From the IMG/VR virus record IMGVR_UViG_3300035698_015177, positions 1 to 32,009 of that record: a stretch of 32,009 nucleotides of DNA; one strand, given 5' to 3'. Position 1 is the first letter of the stretch. Each line of letters opens with the position of its first letter. The translations under genes were made by a program, and so were the position numbers. Positions 12,294 through 22,461 of this stretch are shown here, piece by piece. Source of the stretch: a virus. The notes under the pieces were generated by a model. The model did not search any database. It had not been told where the DNA came from and saw only the letters and a program-made list of their open reading frames with translations.

Positions 12294-14843
12294 CTATAAA
12301 GATTTGTTTCCGTATTCTTTATCAAGTCTCTTTTGTTGATCTTGTCTTGAATTAGGTGAAAAAGAATCTACCATACTGTTAAATATTAATGCATTTAGCA
12401 ATGGCTTAACATAAGGTAAATTTCCATAAGGAACATTGTTATGAGCTAATTTATAAAAATTATTTGTTGCATTAGCTCCGGTAATAGGCGCAGTAGCTCC
12501 CTGTACTATATGTTGAAAATCTGAACCTACGGGACCTGCCATATTGCTAAAAATATTTCTCCCAAATCCAGGAGCAGACTCAGATAAAATCTGTCCAAAT
12601 ATACCAGTGGCATTACCAGCTAAAATACTCTCCCATAAAACACTATTTTTAGTGGGGTCTGGAAGACTCCTTCCATGCATCAATTGTCTTGCTGAAAGAG
12701 ATACATATCCCATAATAGTTCCAAATAAAGCTAAATGTGCAAGTCCTGCATAGTCAGCCCTTCCTTGAGATATCTTTTGATACATGGTGGCACCTTCAGG
12801 ATTGTAAAACATCTCCTTCCAGTTCTCAGCTCCACCACCATACAAAGCATCACCAGCGGTTCTTTTGAAATAAGTTATAGGCCACGACTTAAACATCCCT
12901 AATAACCTTATTGCCATTCCAAATGCCGTACCTTCCTTTGATCCAGCAACTAAGTTTCCAGATATATGAGGGTCTTTCTTAATTAATACTCCTTGAACTA
13001 AATCATGAAAATACATAGATAATGAACGTTTAATATCATCTCTCTTTTTAGAAACCATTTTTGATGATATTCTATTAACCCCTTCATTTCTTAGTATGCT
13101 TCTTATATGATCTTCTGGTATGACGTCTGCCGTTTCTGGTATAATATAACTCAAATTATTTTTCAACTTAACATGGTTAGTTCTTATTGCGTCCCACATG
13201 TCAGATGTAATACCGTATTTTTCCAACGATAAAACATTCCTATTACCATATTTCGCATCTTGCTTAATTATTTGATCAAAGCTCATATTTCTTTTCTCAA
13301 AAAGATACCTCGATGCCATCAAAGAAGCTGTCATTGCATGTCTTTTATCCCATGATGACATCATGCTTAATTTTGTCTGCAACCTATTTAATTTATTAAG
13401 TAATCCATCCTTCATTTCATCTGTGTTAAGAACATCAAACGCACCACCAATCTCTGAATGTGACATAGTCAATAAATAGTTAGCCATTACTGGATCTTTC
13501 ATAAGACCACGTATATTAATTGACTCATTTATAGCACTACCAATTGCCTTTAATGAAGAACCATAGAACTTTCTCGTAAGATAAGTTAATTGAACAGGGT
13601 CCGTTAATGAACCAGCAAGAAGACCTCCTAAACTAGTCAATACTTTCCATGAAATAATGGATCTTCCAACCTTACTATATGCTGAATCTGGGTCGCTTAG
13701 TCTTCCCATGGCGCTATTAAGTGTCCATTGTAATCTAGTTTGATCGCCCGGCTTAAACTTTACACGTCCATACTTTTCTGGGTTCTTTTGAACAATTTCC
13801 ACAATATCATTAATCATTTTATCTGGACTTGAACCCATAGTTTTTAACGTTGCTAACTGAGTAGCACTTGTATGCAATTCATTTGTAATAGCTTCATGTA
13901 ATGTACCGGCACCATACTTAGCATTATATTTAACCCAATTAGATGGGATCATTTTAAGAATACGACGCTTCAACAAACGGTCAAGCATGCTCTCATCGCT
14001 CTTAGCATATAAATTACCATCGTTAGTAAGGTTAGAAAATGATTTCTCAAAAAATGTATCTTTCTGTTCTTCTGTTTTTATGTAATCTGGGAATGTTTCA
14101 TCATCAAGAAGAGGCTCTATGAACTTTCTCCACCGAGAATAGGCTAATTTATAATTTTCCTCATATGTGAATTTGGACTTATTCTTTAAATTATCATATG
14201 CATTATCAGATGTTTTTAACATCTTACTCTTATCATGCATTGTCCTAGTAACACGATCTTCTAATGTATTAAAAAATATTCCATGCTCTTTATACATATC
14301 ACCTGTTTTCTTCAACATTTCATTGTAAATAGCACCTATATTCTTTACATGTTCATCAAGATGGGTTCCAGGGTGAGTTATTTCTTCTGCTATCTTAACC
14401 TCGTTCTCTTTAGAATTAAAAATAGGCATTAGCCCTTCTTGTTCAAGTCTTCTTGTAAATGTATTAAGTATTTCTGCAGTTAAACTAATTTTAGTTAAAT
14501 GTAAAGATTGACCTAAACCAGCCATTCCAAGTTGTGACCCAGCTAATTTAGCAACCAAAACCTTATATAACTTATTAGGACTTTTCATATTCTTTATAAT
14601 AGATAATATCTTATCCTGTTGAACAATGTTTAAATGCATATTCATAGATCTTTGAAGTATCTTTCTTTCTTCTTCATTATGAATTTTACCCCATTCAGAT
14701 TCCAACTTAGAGTGAAGCATATCTGATGACTCAAGTGGAGATATGGCGGCATCTCTTAAAACCTTTTCTATGTTGTCTGCACTATCTTTGTCTGTAATGT
14801 CCTTCAAAGACTCTTTAAGATCATTTATGCAACTATCTGACAT
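12294..14843 (-). CDS. Large internal virion/DNA-ejection protein (gp16-like position)
   Basis: This 849-residue protein lies where T7-like phages code for their largest ejection protein. It is mostly helical and charged at the N-terminus (1..400). Several hydrophobic or Gly-rich stretches lie further on, among them WKVLTSLGGLLAGSL, LAHLALFGTIMGYVSLSA and LAGNATGIFGQIL, which could insert into the cell envelope. I see no transglycosylase ES motif such as T7 gp16 has at its N-terminus, so any wall cutting must come from another protein. AAGGGG lies before the ATG. Identification rests on order and size, not on sequence motifs. Confidence 0.65.
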   Translation of the reverse strand: MSDSCINDLKESLKDITDKDSADNIEKVLRDAAISPLESSDMLHSKLESEWGKIHNEEERKILQRSMNMHLNIVQQDKILSIIKNMKSPNKLYKVLVAKLAGSQLGMAGLGQSLHLTKISLTAEILNTFTRRLEQEGLMPIFNSKENEVKIAEEITHPGTHLDEHVKNIGAIYNEMLKKTGDMYKEHGIFFNTLEDRVTRTMHDKSKMLKTSDNAYDNLKNKSKFTYEENYKLAYSRWRKFIEPLLDDETFPDYIKTEEQKDTFFEKSFSNLTNDGNLYAKSDESMLDRLLKRRILKMIPSNWVKYNAKYGAGTLHEAITNELHTSATQLATLKTMGSSPDKMINDIVEIVQKNPEKYGRVKFKPGDQTRLQWTLNSAMGRLSDPDSAYSKVGRSIISWKVLTSLGGLLAGSLTDPVQLTYLTRKFYGSSLKAIGSAINESINIRGLMKDPVMANYLLTMSHSEIGGAFDVLNTDEMKDGLLNKLNRLQTKLSMMSSWDKRHAMTASLMASRYLFEKRNMSFDQIIKQDAKYGNRNVLSLEKYGITSDMWDAIRTNHVKLKNNLSYIIPETADVIPEDHIRSILRNEGVNRISSKMVSKKRDDIKRSLSMYFHDLVQGVLIKKDPHISGNLVAGSKEGTAFGMAIRLLGMFKSWPITYFKRTAGDALYGGGAENWKEMFYNPEGATMYQKISQGRADYAGLAHLALFGTIMGYVSLSARQLMHGRSLPDPTKNSVLWESILAGNATGIFGQILSESAPGFGRNIFSNMAGPVGSDFQHIVQGATAPITGANATNNFYKLAHNNVPYGNLPYVKPLLNALIFNSMVDSFSPNSRQDQQKRLDKEYGNKSL

Positions 14844-14844
14844 A

Positions 14845-16731
14845 TCAAGAACCCCTTATACATTTAATAAAGTTATCACCTATTTCATTTAACTTCCCAA
14901 TTTTCTCTGATACATTGGTAATCTTATTAAATACATCCCTTTGTTCGTTCGTCATATCAACATCTTTTAATCTGTCATAATTTCCCTCAAACATATCCTT
15001 ATACAAAGATTGAGGGTCTTCTATATCACCAGTAGGAGGTAGATCAGAATTCTTTTTATTAGAAAATGCCTCTCTTGGATTAAACTGTTTTCTTGCAAAC
15101 TCTCTATAGTCTTCAATTGTAGGAGGAAGAGGAGGATCGTTTACATATTTACGTAATGTTTTAATCTGCTTTACAACCCTATCATTGAATAGGAACTTAT
15201 TTAGCTTCTTCTTGTATAAAGAAGATATTTCTTTTGCACTTGATAGATTGTATTTTTCCTTTATAGGGAGAATCTTTTCATTTATTTTTGATAATATTTT
15301 AGTGGCATTTAAGACATCTGCCTCAGTAGTAGGCTTTACATTAATGTCTTTATTGTCTATTATTTCTTTATAATATTCTTCATCATATGCCATCTTATCT
15401 ATTTGATGGGGTAAAAGACCAGTATCAATTATATCCTTCTCAAAGGCTTTAAACTCTAAATTTGAACTCTGTAGATTTGGAAAAGTAGCGTTCTCATTAT
15501 CATCCAATATACTGTTAAAATCTTCTTTAGATAAGTTGTTTTTATGAAGTCTCTGTATAAGATCTATAGCCGCATTAGACTGGGCTTTCTTGAATATATA
15601 ATTAACATTAACATCACGGCCATTTTGCATCTGAGAAGCCGCTGTATAGGTGGCTGCATCAGTCTCACCTTCAGTCATATGACGATAATCATCAAGAGTA
15701 GCATTTAACTTACCTTTAAATTTATCTTTAACTAAAGGCCAAACAGAATGAAGAGGTTCAAAAGCACCCATCATAGCCATATTCATTCCAATGTTTGCTA
15801 TATTTTGAGCAGCATTAAATGGCTTTCCTTCCATATGTTCTGATACAGAATTTATTGCATCTCCTGTTATTCCCATAACCGCGCCTTTAGCACCTCCTAT
15901 AGCCAAATCATTAGCAAATTTAGCAGAGAATGTAGCTGTAGATGCAGCTTTAGACATTAATAATAACTCAGGATCAATAAACATTATCGCACTTTCAGCA
16001 GGATTGGATACAAGACTAGTCAACAAAGATGTAACACCACCAGCAGCTTTAGCTATTAAGTTTTCTCCACTTCCAATATTTGACTCGACACCAACAATTC
16101 TCTTTTGCTGATTAAGTCTATACCAATTCATAGCCGTAGTTTTAGATACTCCTTTTGGTATATCATTAACACCCAACTCTTTTTGCATCTCTGTATGCTC
16201 GTCAGGTGTCATAGGAGGCTTGTCTACATGGCTAAATATATTAGCTAATGGCAATGGAAGAGTGTTAACCATATCATTATAAGCTTGATTTAAATGAGGG
16301 TTATTATCAAACAATGATCTTGCTATATTTGGAACATTTGCCATCTCACTAGAAAATAAACTTTCTTTTGCATGTAACTCTATATCTTCAGGTATGCTTA
16401 ATGATAAATGGGTCGCATCATAAACTTGAGATCCTGGGTCAATCATAGGTGCGCCACCACCAAAGCCATAACTTAAATCACCCGTACCATGAGGCTGAGG
16501 CATCGCTGCTGTATAAATATCATCAGGTTCACTCAATAACTTCTTAGTTAATTCTGGCGTCACTCCATCTGTTATCAACGATGATCCTTGAGAACTGTTT
16601 ATATCAGAACTGATTTGCACAGGGGATTTATCTGAATTATTATCACCAGTATTTGATGCATAATCATAATCCTCTGTCTTAACATCAGATTGATTAAGAG
16701 GTTCAGTAATTGGGGCATCATTATTTTTCAT
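14845..16731 (-). CDS. Internal virion/DNA-ejection protein, 628 aa
   Basis: The 628-residue protein has a polar, Asn/Asp/Ser-rich N-terminus (1..110). A central part (about 225..325) is full of Gly, Ala and Met and amphipathic or hydrophobic (GGVTSLLTSLVS, AGGAKGAVMGITG-like and IANIGMNMAMMGAF). A helical charged C-terminus follows. The central part could form a membrane channel during genome ejection. Its stop overlaps the ribosome site of the next ejection gene. T7 has three large core proteins (gp14, gp15, gp16); here there are four candidates, so the one-to-one match is uncertain. Confidence 0.6.
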   Translation of the reverse strand: MKNNDAPITEPLNQSDVKTEDYDYASNTGDNNSDKSPVQISSDINSSQGSSLITDGVTPELTKKLLSEPDDIYTAAMPQPHGTGDLSYGFGGGAPMIDPGSQVYDATHLSLSIPEDIELHAKESLFSSEMANVPNIARSLFDNNPHLNQAYNDMVNTLPLPLANIFSHVDKPPMTPDEHTEMQKELGVNDIPKGVSKTTAMNWYRLNQQKRIVGVESNIGSGENLIAKAAGGVTSLLTSLVSNPAESAIMFIDPELLLMSKAASTATFSAKFANDLAIGGAKGAVMGITGDAINSVSEHMEGKPFNAAQNIANIGMNMAMMGAFEPLHSVWPLVKDKFKGKLNATLDDYRHMTEGETDAATYTAASQMQNGRDVNVNYIFKKAQSNAAIDLIQRLHKNNLSKEDFNSILDDNENATFPNLQSSNLEFKAFEKDIIDTGLLPHQIDKMAYDEEYYKEIIDNKDINVKPTTEADVLNATKILSKINEKILPIKEKYNLSSAKEISSLYKKKLNKFLFNDRVVKQIKTLRKYVNDPPLPPTIEDYREFARKQFNPREAFSNKKNSDLPPTGDIEDPQSLYKDMFEGNYDRLKDVDMTNEQRDVFNKITNVSEKIGKLNEIGDNFIKCIRGS

Positions 16732-16741
16732 TTAAAACCTA

Positions 16742-19147
16742 TTATTTATGTGATATAAAATTAAGACTTTGATGCTGTAATTTGGATGATATAGATGATT
16801 GTAAGTATCCAGGTCTATCATTTTGAATTTCGTCTATAGTCTTAACATGCGGTACATAAATTGTCTTCTCACCATTTGGAGTGTCGACTATTTTTTTAAC
16901 CATTACTGGATTTCCATTCTTTGAAACTAACATATAACTAGTGTCATTAGGCATTGTCACCCAATGTCCACCAGAAACATTATTCCTAAGATAAACACTC
17001 CTATAATAATCCATTGATTTAACATCATCCGCACTTACTCCATACGTATTCTCAATAATAGAGTCAATTGGTTTTCTTATATCTTCAGCACTAATATTAT
17101 CTTGGTCATGCTTTAAAGAATAAACAACTAAATTCTTATCATATTTAGTAGGTATTCGTATGTTCTGACCTTTTATATTCTCAATGTTATACTTGTTAGT
17201 AAGCATACTAGTTGCAATATTAACTGAAGATTTTATATTTTTATCTGGATGATCACTTTGTACACCCAATGCTATTTTAGCAACAAAGTTTGTTATTCCA
17301 GATTTAATATCTGTATTATTGCTATTAGCATACCCAGTAAATGTAGAAAGTAATGCACCAAGATCTGGATCAAACCAAGGTTTATCAGATATATTACTTT
17401 GTATTTTCTTATTAATGTCCTTAAATGTTTTCTCTCCATTTGGCATTTCACTAACAGGAGTGCTAAATGCATTATTAATAGAATCTAAATAAGGATTGGT
17501 TTCATCAATCATACTCAATAATCTTATGCCATGGTCATCAGGATATTTCCTAGTAAGCTGATTCATAGCAATTCCATAAAACTCAGGGTGATCTCTTTTT
17601 ATATTTCTCATCTCTGCTATCTTTTCAGATGCAGGTACCGTTGGATTAAATAAGGTTTGTTGATACTTTAATTGTTCCGATGAAGGCAATATATCAAGCA
17701 AATGATTAGGTGTTCCTTTAATTACCTGTGCAGCAATCAATGATGCATCTCTACTTGGAGGCTGGTTAGAATATGGGTCCGTACTATAGTTTTTTACATT
17801 AATTCCAGTGGTTCTCAATATTTCATCAGATGTTTGAGAATTTAGCTCCAAACCATTCTTTACAATGTAATCAACGCGGTTTGTGTCTTTTTGTAAGAAC
17901 TCATTATTACTATTTGATAGTACTTTCTCTGCATCAAATCTGACGAATGATTTGCTCTCTTTGCTAAGACCACTAATGTTGGATTTTTCGAAGTTGTCTA
18001 ATAACTTTTGCTGTTGGGGTGGGCTTAAATTTCTTCCTTGCGTAACTAACTGACCAGTAACTTTAGCTTGATTAACTTGCTCAATTATTTTTTGTTTATC
18101 ACCAGGTTTTGCAAACATAACAGCCTGAGAAACATTGTTCTCATTAATCGTTCCCTTTCCCTGCTTTGACATTTGTATTTCTTGTGAAAGAGTATATTTA
18201 GCTAACTCATAGCCTCCACTTCTATTCTTTGCCCACTCACTATCGACTTTATCCAATGAAGTAGCTAATTTCATATGATCTATATTATTGAAATCTTTAT
18301 ACTTGCCATTCAATACATCCGAACGATATTTGGCCGCATCTGATGGGTCATACTGTAGTTTTAAACCATACTGACGCTGCAATAGGCTAATATGAGAATC
18401 ATTTCTAATCTTATCAATTGAAGCATAACCAGCACGAGGAGACTCAAGACCACTATTAATTGCAAGAACATGATAATCAGCAACCTTGCTGATGTTTGCA
18501 TTAATAGCTCCGATCTGCTGGGCTACCATATCTGGATCTGTAGAAGGCTGAAGGTTATTTATACTGTCATGTATAGCGTCTGCTTGAGTCTTAACATTGC
18601 TATAAAATGTTCCTTGAGCAGCTAAATGATTTTTAGATATTCTCATCTGCTGGAATTGCAAATCCGCTTGACCACTTTCGTATTTATACGTATTAGTAAC
18701 AGCCTGTTTATTTTCTTCAGGTATCTGCTGCAACATTTGCTCATGATAGTTGCTTGACATATTCTGAAAATAATTTTGAGCTAATGAAGGGTCATTAGGG
18801 TATTTCTCTATAGAATCGTATTTGTATTTCTTTATCTGAGCCTGCATGTCAGTTGTAACTAACTGCTTATTTGCAGCTAGTCCAGCTTGGTTGTAAATCC
18901 TCTGTGCTTCACCTACGCCCTCAACAGGCTTAAACCCAGGTGTATCACCAGATGACATTCCAGCTTTCTGTGCTTGTTGAAATTGATACTGCTTGAAATC
19001 TTCTTGACTTTCAGATTGAACTTTATGGGCAAGCTCAACTAATGTTTGAGCACCTGCCGCTGATCCTACAACAGATGTATCAACAGGTATGCTTGAATTT
19101 CCAGGTGAAAAACCAGCCGATCTAATATACTTTGGTAAATTTCTCAT
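16742..19147 (-). CDS. Internal virion/DNA-ejection protein (gp15-like position)
   Basis: This 801-residue, Gln/Asn/Ser-rich and mainly helical protein lies between the gp14-like gene and the next ejection gene. The first 200 residues are rich in Gln and coiled-coil-like (DFKQYQFQQAQKAG). The rest carries many charged helices, and the C-terminus ends SISSKLQHQSLNFISHK. No signal peptide, membrane segment or catalytic motif is evident. By order and size it corresponds to T7 gp15, which forms part of the core tube passing DNA through the periplasm. Weak ribosome site (AAAGG) upstream. Confidence 0.65.
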   Translation of the reverse strand: MRNLPKYIRSAGFSPGNSSIPVDTSVVGSAAGAQTLVELAHKVQSESQEDFKQYQFQQAQKAGMSSGDTPGFKPVEGVGEAQRIYNQAGLAANKQLVTTDMQAQIKKYKYDSIEKYPNDPSLAQNYFQNMSSNYHEQMLQQIPEENKQAVTNTYKYESGQADLQFQQMRISKNHLAAQGTFYSNVKTQADAIHDSINNLQPSTDPDMVAQQIGAINANISKVADYHVLAINSGLESPRAGYASIDKIRNDSHISLLQRQYGLKLQYDPSDAAKYRSDVLNGKYKDFNNIDHMKLATSLDKVDSEWAKNRSGGYELAKYTLSQEIQMSKQGKGTINENNVSQAVMFAKPGDKQKIIEQVNQAKVTGQLVTQGRNLSPPQQQKLLDNFEKSNISGLSKESKSFVRFDAEKVLSNSNNEFLQKDTNRVDYIVKNGLELNSQTSDEILRTTGINVKNYSTDPYSNQPPSRDASLIAAQVIKGTPNHLLDILPSSEQLKYQQTLFNPTVPASEKIAEMRNIKRDHPEFYGIAMNQLTRKYPDDHGIRLLSMIDETNPYLDSINNAFSTPVSEMPNGEKTFKDINKKIQSNISDKPWFDPDLGALLSTFTGYANSNNTDIKSGITNFVAKIALGVQSDHPDKNIKSSVNIATSMLTNKYNIENIKGQNIRIPTKYDKNLVVYSLKHDQDNISAEDIRKPIDSIIENTYGVSADDVKSMDYYRSVYLRNNVSGGHWVTMPNDTSYMLVSKNGNPVMVKKIVDTPNGEKTIYVPHVKTIDEIQNDRPGYLQSSISSKLQHQSLNFISHK

Positions 19148-19165
19148 TTATAGGACGCCTTTATT

Positions 19166-19738
19166 CTATGAACCATTCCAATCAGAGCCTCCACCCATAT
19201 CTCCGCCAGAATTACTTCCACTACTAAATGTTCCATTATGCATACTCTGTCCAAAACTAGTCAAACCACCAATTTGATTGCTGAAGTCTTTTTCGTCATC
19301 ATTGTCAAGTTGGGTATTAAGATTTTTATTAATCAATTCTTGATTGTTTTTCAATGTATGTAGGTTTTGGTCATAAGCAAGCTTATCGTAATCTAAGTTT
19401 AGTTTAGATAGGTTGTCATCATAAGCATATTGATTAAATGCGTTGGCTTGAACCGCCCAAGAGGATGGTGAATATGCAGTACCTCTAGCTCCTAAAGTAG
19501 CTATTTGAGATGCCATTATCTCATTAAGTCTACCCGTTCGTTGTGCACCCCTAACCAATTCACTATCTTTTTGTTCTTGGTACTGCCTCTCTACACTCTG
19601 TTTCTCTTGTGCTAAACGAGCCCTTTGAGCATCACTTCTATTAAATGCATCTTGGTCAGCAGCACTGGACGCATTTTGACTAGCAATAGACCCAGCGATT
19701 AAAGATCCTACAGACATTACTCCACTTATCATTCCCAT
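19166..19738 (-). CDS. Small internal virion protein (T7 gp14-like)
   Basis: The 190-residue protein starts with a hydrophobic, Gly/Ser-rich segment (MGMISGVMSVGSLIAGSIAS). A long Gln/Arg/Glu-rich helix follows (about 30..75), then a helical middle and a Gly/Ser-rich tail. This plan, and its place directly after the nozzle gene, match the gp14-type core protein that makes the pore in the outer membrane. Its ATG shares bases with the preceding stop (TAATG), so it is translationally coupled. Confidence 0.75.
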   Translation of the reverse strand: MGMISGVMSVGSLIAGSIASQNASSAADQDAFNRSDAQRARLAQEKQSVERQYQEQKDSELVRGAQRTGRLNEIMASQIATLGARGTAYSPSSWAVQANAFNQYAYDDNLSKLNLDYDKLAYDQNLHTLKNNQELINKNLNTQLDNDDEKDFSNQIGGLTSFGQSMHNGTFSSGSNSGGDMGGGSDWNGS

Positions 19739-21813
19739 TATGCTGTAACCTCATATCCAATTGCTAAAACAGTAAATGGGAGTGGATCTAATTGTGTTAT
19801 TTCAATATCCGTCGTCCTTTCCCAACCCATCTCATATATCTGTTCTACCCCAGTTTGAGGATTTCCTGAAGGTATCAAACTACCCTGATCAAACTGATCT
19901 CCAAATTCAAGATTTGGCAATAACTTCCCATTTACATAAATACCTAAACTTTCATAATAATAAACAAATATACGATTTACACGTTTGGGAGTAGCATTAG
20001 TGATGCCAGAATTATTGTCTACAACCAAACTCATTGGCTTAACGAGAGGTATGAATTTCAAACCAACAGAAACCTTTATAGCTCCGTCTGTAACACCAGG
20101 TATATTGTTTGATATATCTATAGATCCACCTGAAACTACTCTTGTAGGAAATACTCTACCATCCCCTGTGACCTGTACCGTCTGGCCTTCTAAATGGTTA
20201 AGACCACTAACTATTGTGATTAATCCACCATATGTTTGAGTCTTAGTGCAGTCTGTATACACATCCCAGTCTAGTTTTTCAATGTAGACTTTATTAGCAC
20301 CATCTATAAAACGCTCAATTATAAAATAAATATCGTCACCAATAGCCGTTACTTGTTTAAACTTTGCCGGGTATTCTTGGTTATCAATATATGAAAATGT
20401 ATCAGCTAATGTCCAAGCTAATATATTTTGCTCTCTCACACTTTGTAATATAGATAGCGTTCCATCACTGTTTACTAACATTAAATAAGTATCATTATTT
20501 AAGAAGTCACCAGTATCATTTACCTGGGCACCCGTTAAAATAGCCGAATCAATAGGATTTCTTATTATTTCAGAACTAACAATACTAACTGATTTACATT
20601 GATAAGATTCACTTTCATACGAAAACTCATAGGCTATAACTTCTTTACCACCCTGCTTAACAAACATTGTTACATTGTCATTTAGAACCGGTTCAACAGA
20701 GCTTGCGCCCTTATTACTTTGTTTATGTATTACTATATTTGATGGCGTTAAAGGAGTGTCCATTGACTGCGTTGGAGCCCATTCAGACTTCTTAGTAAAT
20801 ATTTGTAAAGTCCTATCTGAAACCATATGGATAACAATGTTATTGGAATTACTATTTAATGGTAATCCAATTGCATCATTATCAAGACCAGTCCTAGCTT
20901 CAAAATCTGTATATTCTAATACACGAGAACCCCATACCCACCCTGGCAATGATCGAGATCCACCGAACCACAATCTTCCTTGGTGAAATGTGACCGTCCT
21001 TGGCCATCCTCTATCGCCACTCGTATCAGACTCAGTACTTGACCAAGCTTTTTCTGCAATAACACAGTTTTCAGTTTTAATCGTTCCAACACCAGTATAG
21101 GTACTATCAAACGGTAATATAATCTGAACTCCAACGGTGGTTCCTGCGCCACCAATAGGGCCAACTATTCGAGATAATCCTATGGAACTTGTTACATATA
21201 ATGGTGCAGCAGAAAATATACCGCCTATATATGCCTCTGTGAAAACAAATGTACCGGTGTCGACAGTTAAGGTAGCAGTAGTGGAAATTGCCATGTATGA
21301 ACTTAAATGAAAAGTGCTACCTCCATACTCACCATTTGTATAATCATGTGCGGGATAATAATCAATCGGAAGTATAGAAAATTTCCATACCGTCTCATCA
21401 GTCGTATCACGTGTGATTTGGTAAGGTTCAAGGTCCTTATGAGATAGAACCATAATATTGGCTGACTGGGTAAAGTCAACTTCCATCATCTGGGTTCCAG
21501 TATACGGAGATGCAACGGAGACTAAAAAGGAATCATTTTTATATACTAATAAAAAATCTTCAACTAAAAATAATTGATATATATTGCTTTCATTAAAAAT
21601 AAATTCAAATTGTCTAATCTCGTCGGAATTATAACCAATTAACTCATTAGTAAAAGTAGTACCGAATCTGCGTCTAGCTCCACCTTCCGGGATAACGCAT
21701 ACGTTTCTTAATCTCTCAGCACCTTTATTATATAAAGTTGTGTCAGATCTCGCAGCTAACTTCGAATCAAGTTCGCCATGTGAGAAGTCATTTTGTATTG
21801 TTTTAATGGGCAT
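19738..21813 (-). CDS. Tail tubular protein B / nozzle (T7 gp12-like)
   Basis: The 691-residue protein opens with the typical nozzle start: NDFSHGELDSKLAARSDT, then KGAERLRNVCVIPEGGARRR. A long beta-rich body follows, with segments such as WPRTVTFHQGRLWFGGS, VIHMVSDRTLQIFTKK and FVKQGGKEVIAYEF. It forms the hexameric tail tip on top of the gp11-like gatekeeper and is closed until the fibres bind. It starts four bases after the stop of the gp11-like gene. Length is close to T7 gp12 (about 794) but shorter. Confidence 0.88.
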   Translation of the reverse strand: MPIKTIQNDFSHGELDSKLAARSDTTLYNKGAERLRNVCVIPEGGARRRFGTTFTNELIGYNSDEIRQFEFIFNESNIYQLFLVEDFLLVYKNDSFLVSVASPYTGTQMMEVDFTQSANIMVLSHKDLEPYQITRDTTDETVWKFSILPIDYYPAHDYTNGEYGGSTFHLSSYMAISTTATLTVDTGTFVFTEAYIGGIFSAAPLYVTSSIGLSRIVGPIGGAGTTVGVQIILPFDSTYTGVGTIKTENCVIAEKAWSSTESDTSGDRGWPRTVTFHQGRLWFGGSRSLPGWVWGSRVLEYTDFEARTGLDNDAIGLPLNSNSNNIVIHMVSDRTLQIFTKKSEWAPTQSMDTPLTPSNIVIHKQSNKGASSVEPVLNDNVTMFVKQGGKEVIAYEFSYESESYQCKSVSIVSSEIIRNPIDSAILTGAQVNDTGDFLNNDTYLMLVNSDGTLSILQSVREQNILAWTLADTFSYIDNQEYPAKFKQVTAIGDDIYFIIERFIDGANKVYIEKLDWDVYTDCTKTQTYGGLITIVSGLNHLEGQTVQVTGDGRVFPTRVVSGGSIDISNNIPGVTDGAIKVSVGLKFIPLVKPMSLVVDNNSGITNATPKRVNRIFVYYYESLGIYVNGKLLPNLEFGDQFDQGSLIPSGNPQTGVEQIYEMGWERTTDIEITQLDPLPFTVLAIGYEVTA

Positions 21814-21817
21814 ATAT

Positions 21818-22417
21818 TTATCCTATGCCAAATTTAGCAGATTGTATTCTGTCTCTCTGAACTGAAGTATTAGGATACATTTTACTATCTAAATTCTTTG
21901 CTAACCTTTTCTTAACTTCAGCTTGCTGAGTTAGGAGAGATGTTAAACCTGATTGCTCAGTAATGGGTTGTGCTAACCATGATGCTAAATTATATATAAC
22001 ATATGAATTGAAATATGCTGGGAAATATTGCTCGCCAGGATTGTATATATAATCACAATACAATGGGTTATTTAAGTTAGTCCATATCTGGTCTTTGTAT
22101 AATCTAAAATCAACAAATCCATCTTTGACACCATCAACAAATATCCTCTGCATAAGCAAGTAACCCAAAGGTACCTGGTATGCAAAATTCCATGCAGAGT
22201 TAATTGGATCTGTAGTCAATTGGTCTAATAATATAGTGTTAGTTGCAAAACGCCAATAATGGGACGTTAAACATTCATATAATACGAAATCATAAAGATT
22301 TGATGCTTGTTGAGTGGCATTACTATCATCTAAATCATTTGTAGGTCTGTACTTTCCAATGACAGTAAATGCAGCACTAATTAATCCTACTTTTGATGTA
22401 GCTGTTACTAATGACAT
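21818..22417 (-). CDS. Tail tubular protein A / gatekeeper (T7 gp11-like)
   Basis: The 199-residue protein matches the small gp11 type in size, position and pattern: N-terminal helix VGLISAAFTVIGKYRP, then LYDFVLYECLTSHYWRFAT (the conserved helix followed by W.FA), PLGYLLMQRIF, and a C-terminal helix with AEVKKRLAK. It forms the ring joining the portal to the nozzle. GGAG precedes the ATG by only a few bases and sits directly after a terminator-like hairpin, so its expression may be lower than that of the capsid genes upstream. Confidence 0.85.
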   Translation of the reverse strand: MSLVTATSKVGLISAAFTVIGKYRPTNDLDDSNATQQASNLYDFVLYECLTSHYWRFATNTILLDQLTTDPINSAWNFAYQVPLGYLLMQRIFVDGVKDGFVDFRLYKDQIWTNLNNPLYCDYIYNPGEQYFPAYFNSYVIYNLASWLAQPITEQSGLTSLLTQQAEVKKRLAKNLDSKMYPNTSVQRDRIQSAKFGIG

Positions 22418-22425
22418 ATGTGCTC

Positions 22426-22454
22426 CAAAAATAAGGGGTGAAATTAATCACCCC
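22426..22454 (-). terminator. Intrinsic terminator after the capsid/head-fibre cassette
   Basis: On the minus strand GGGGTGA (22454..22448), loop TTAATT, TCACCCC (22441..22435) is followed by TTATTTTT. This is a textbook intrinsic terminator with a 7-bp GC-rich stem. It lies between the head-fibre gene and the gp11-like gene, both on the minus strand, so it probably reduces rather than ends transcription into the tail genes. Confidence 0.8.
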
Positions 22455-22461
22455 ATTATTA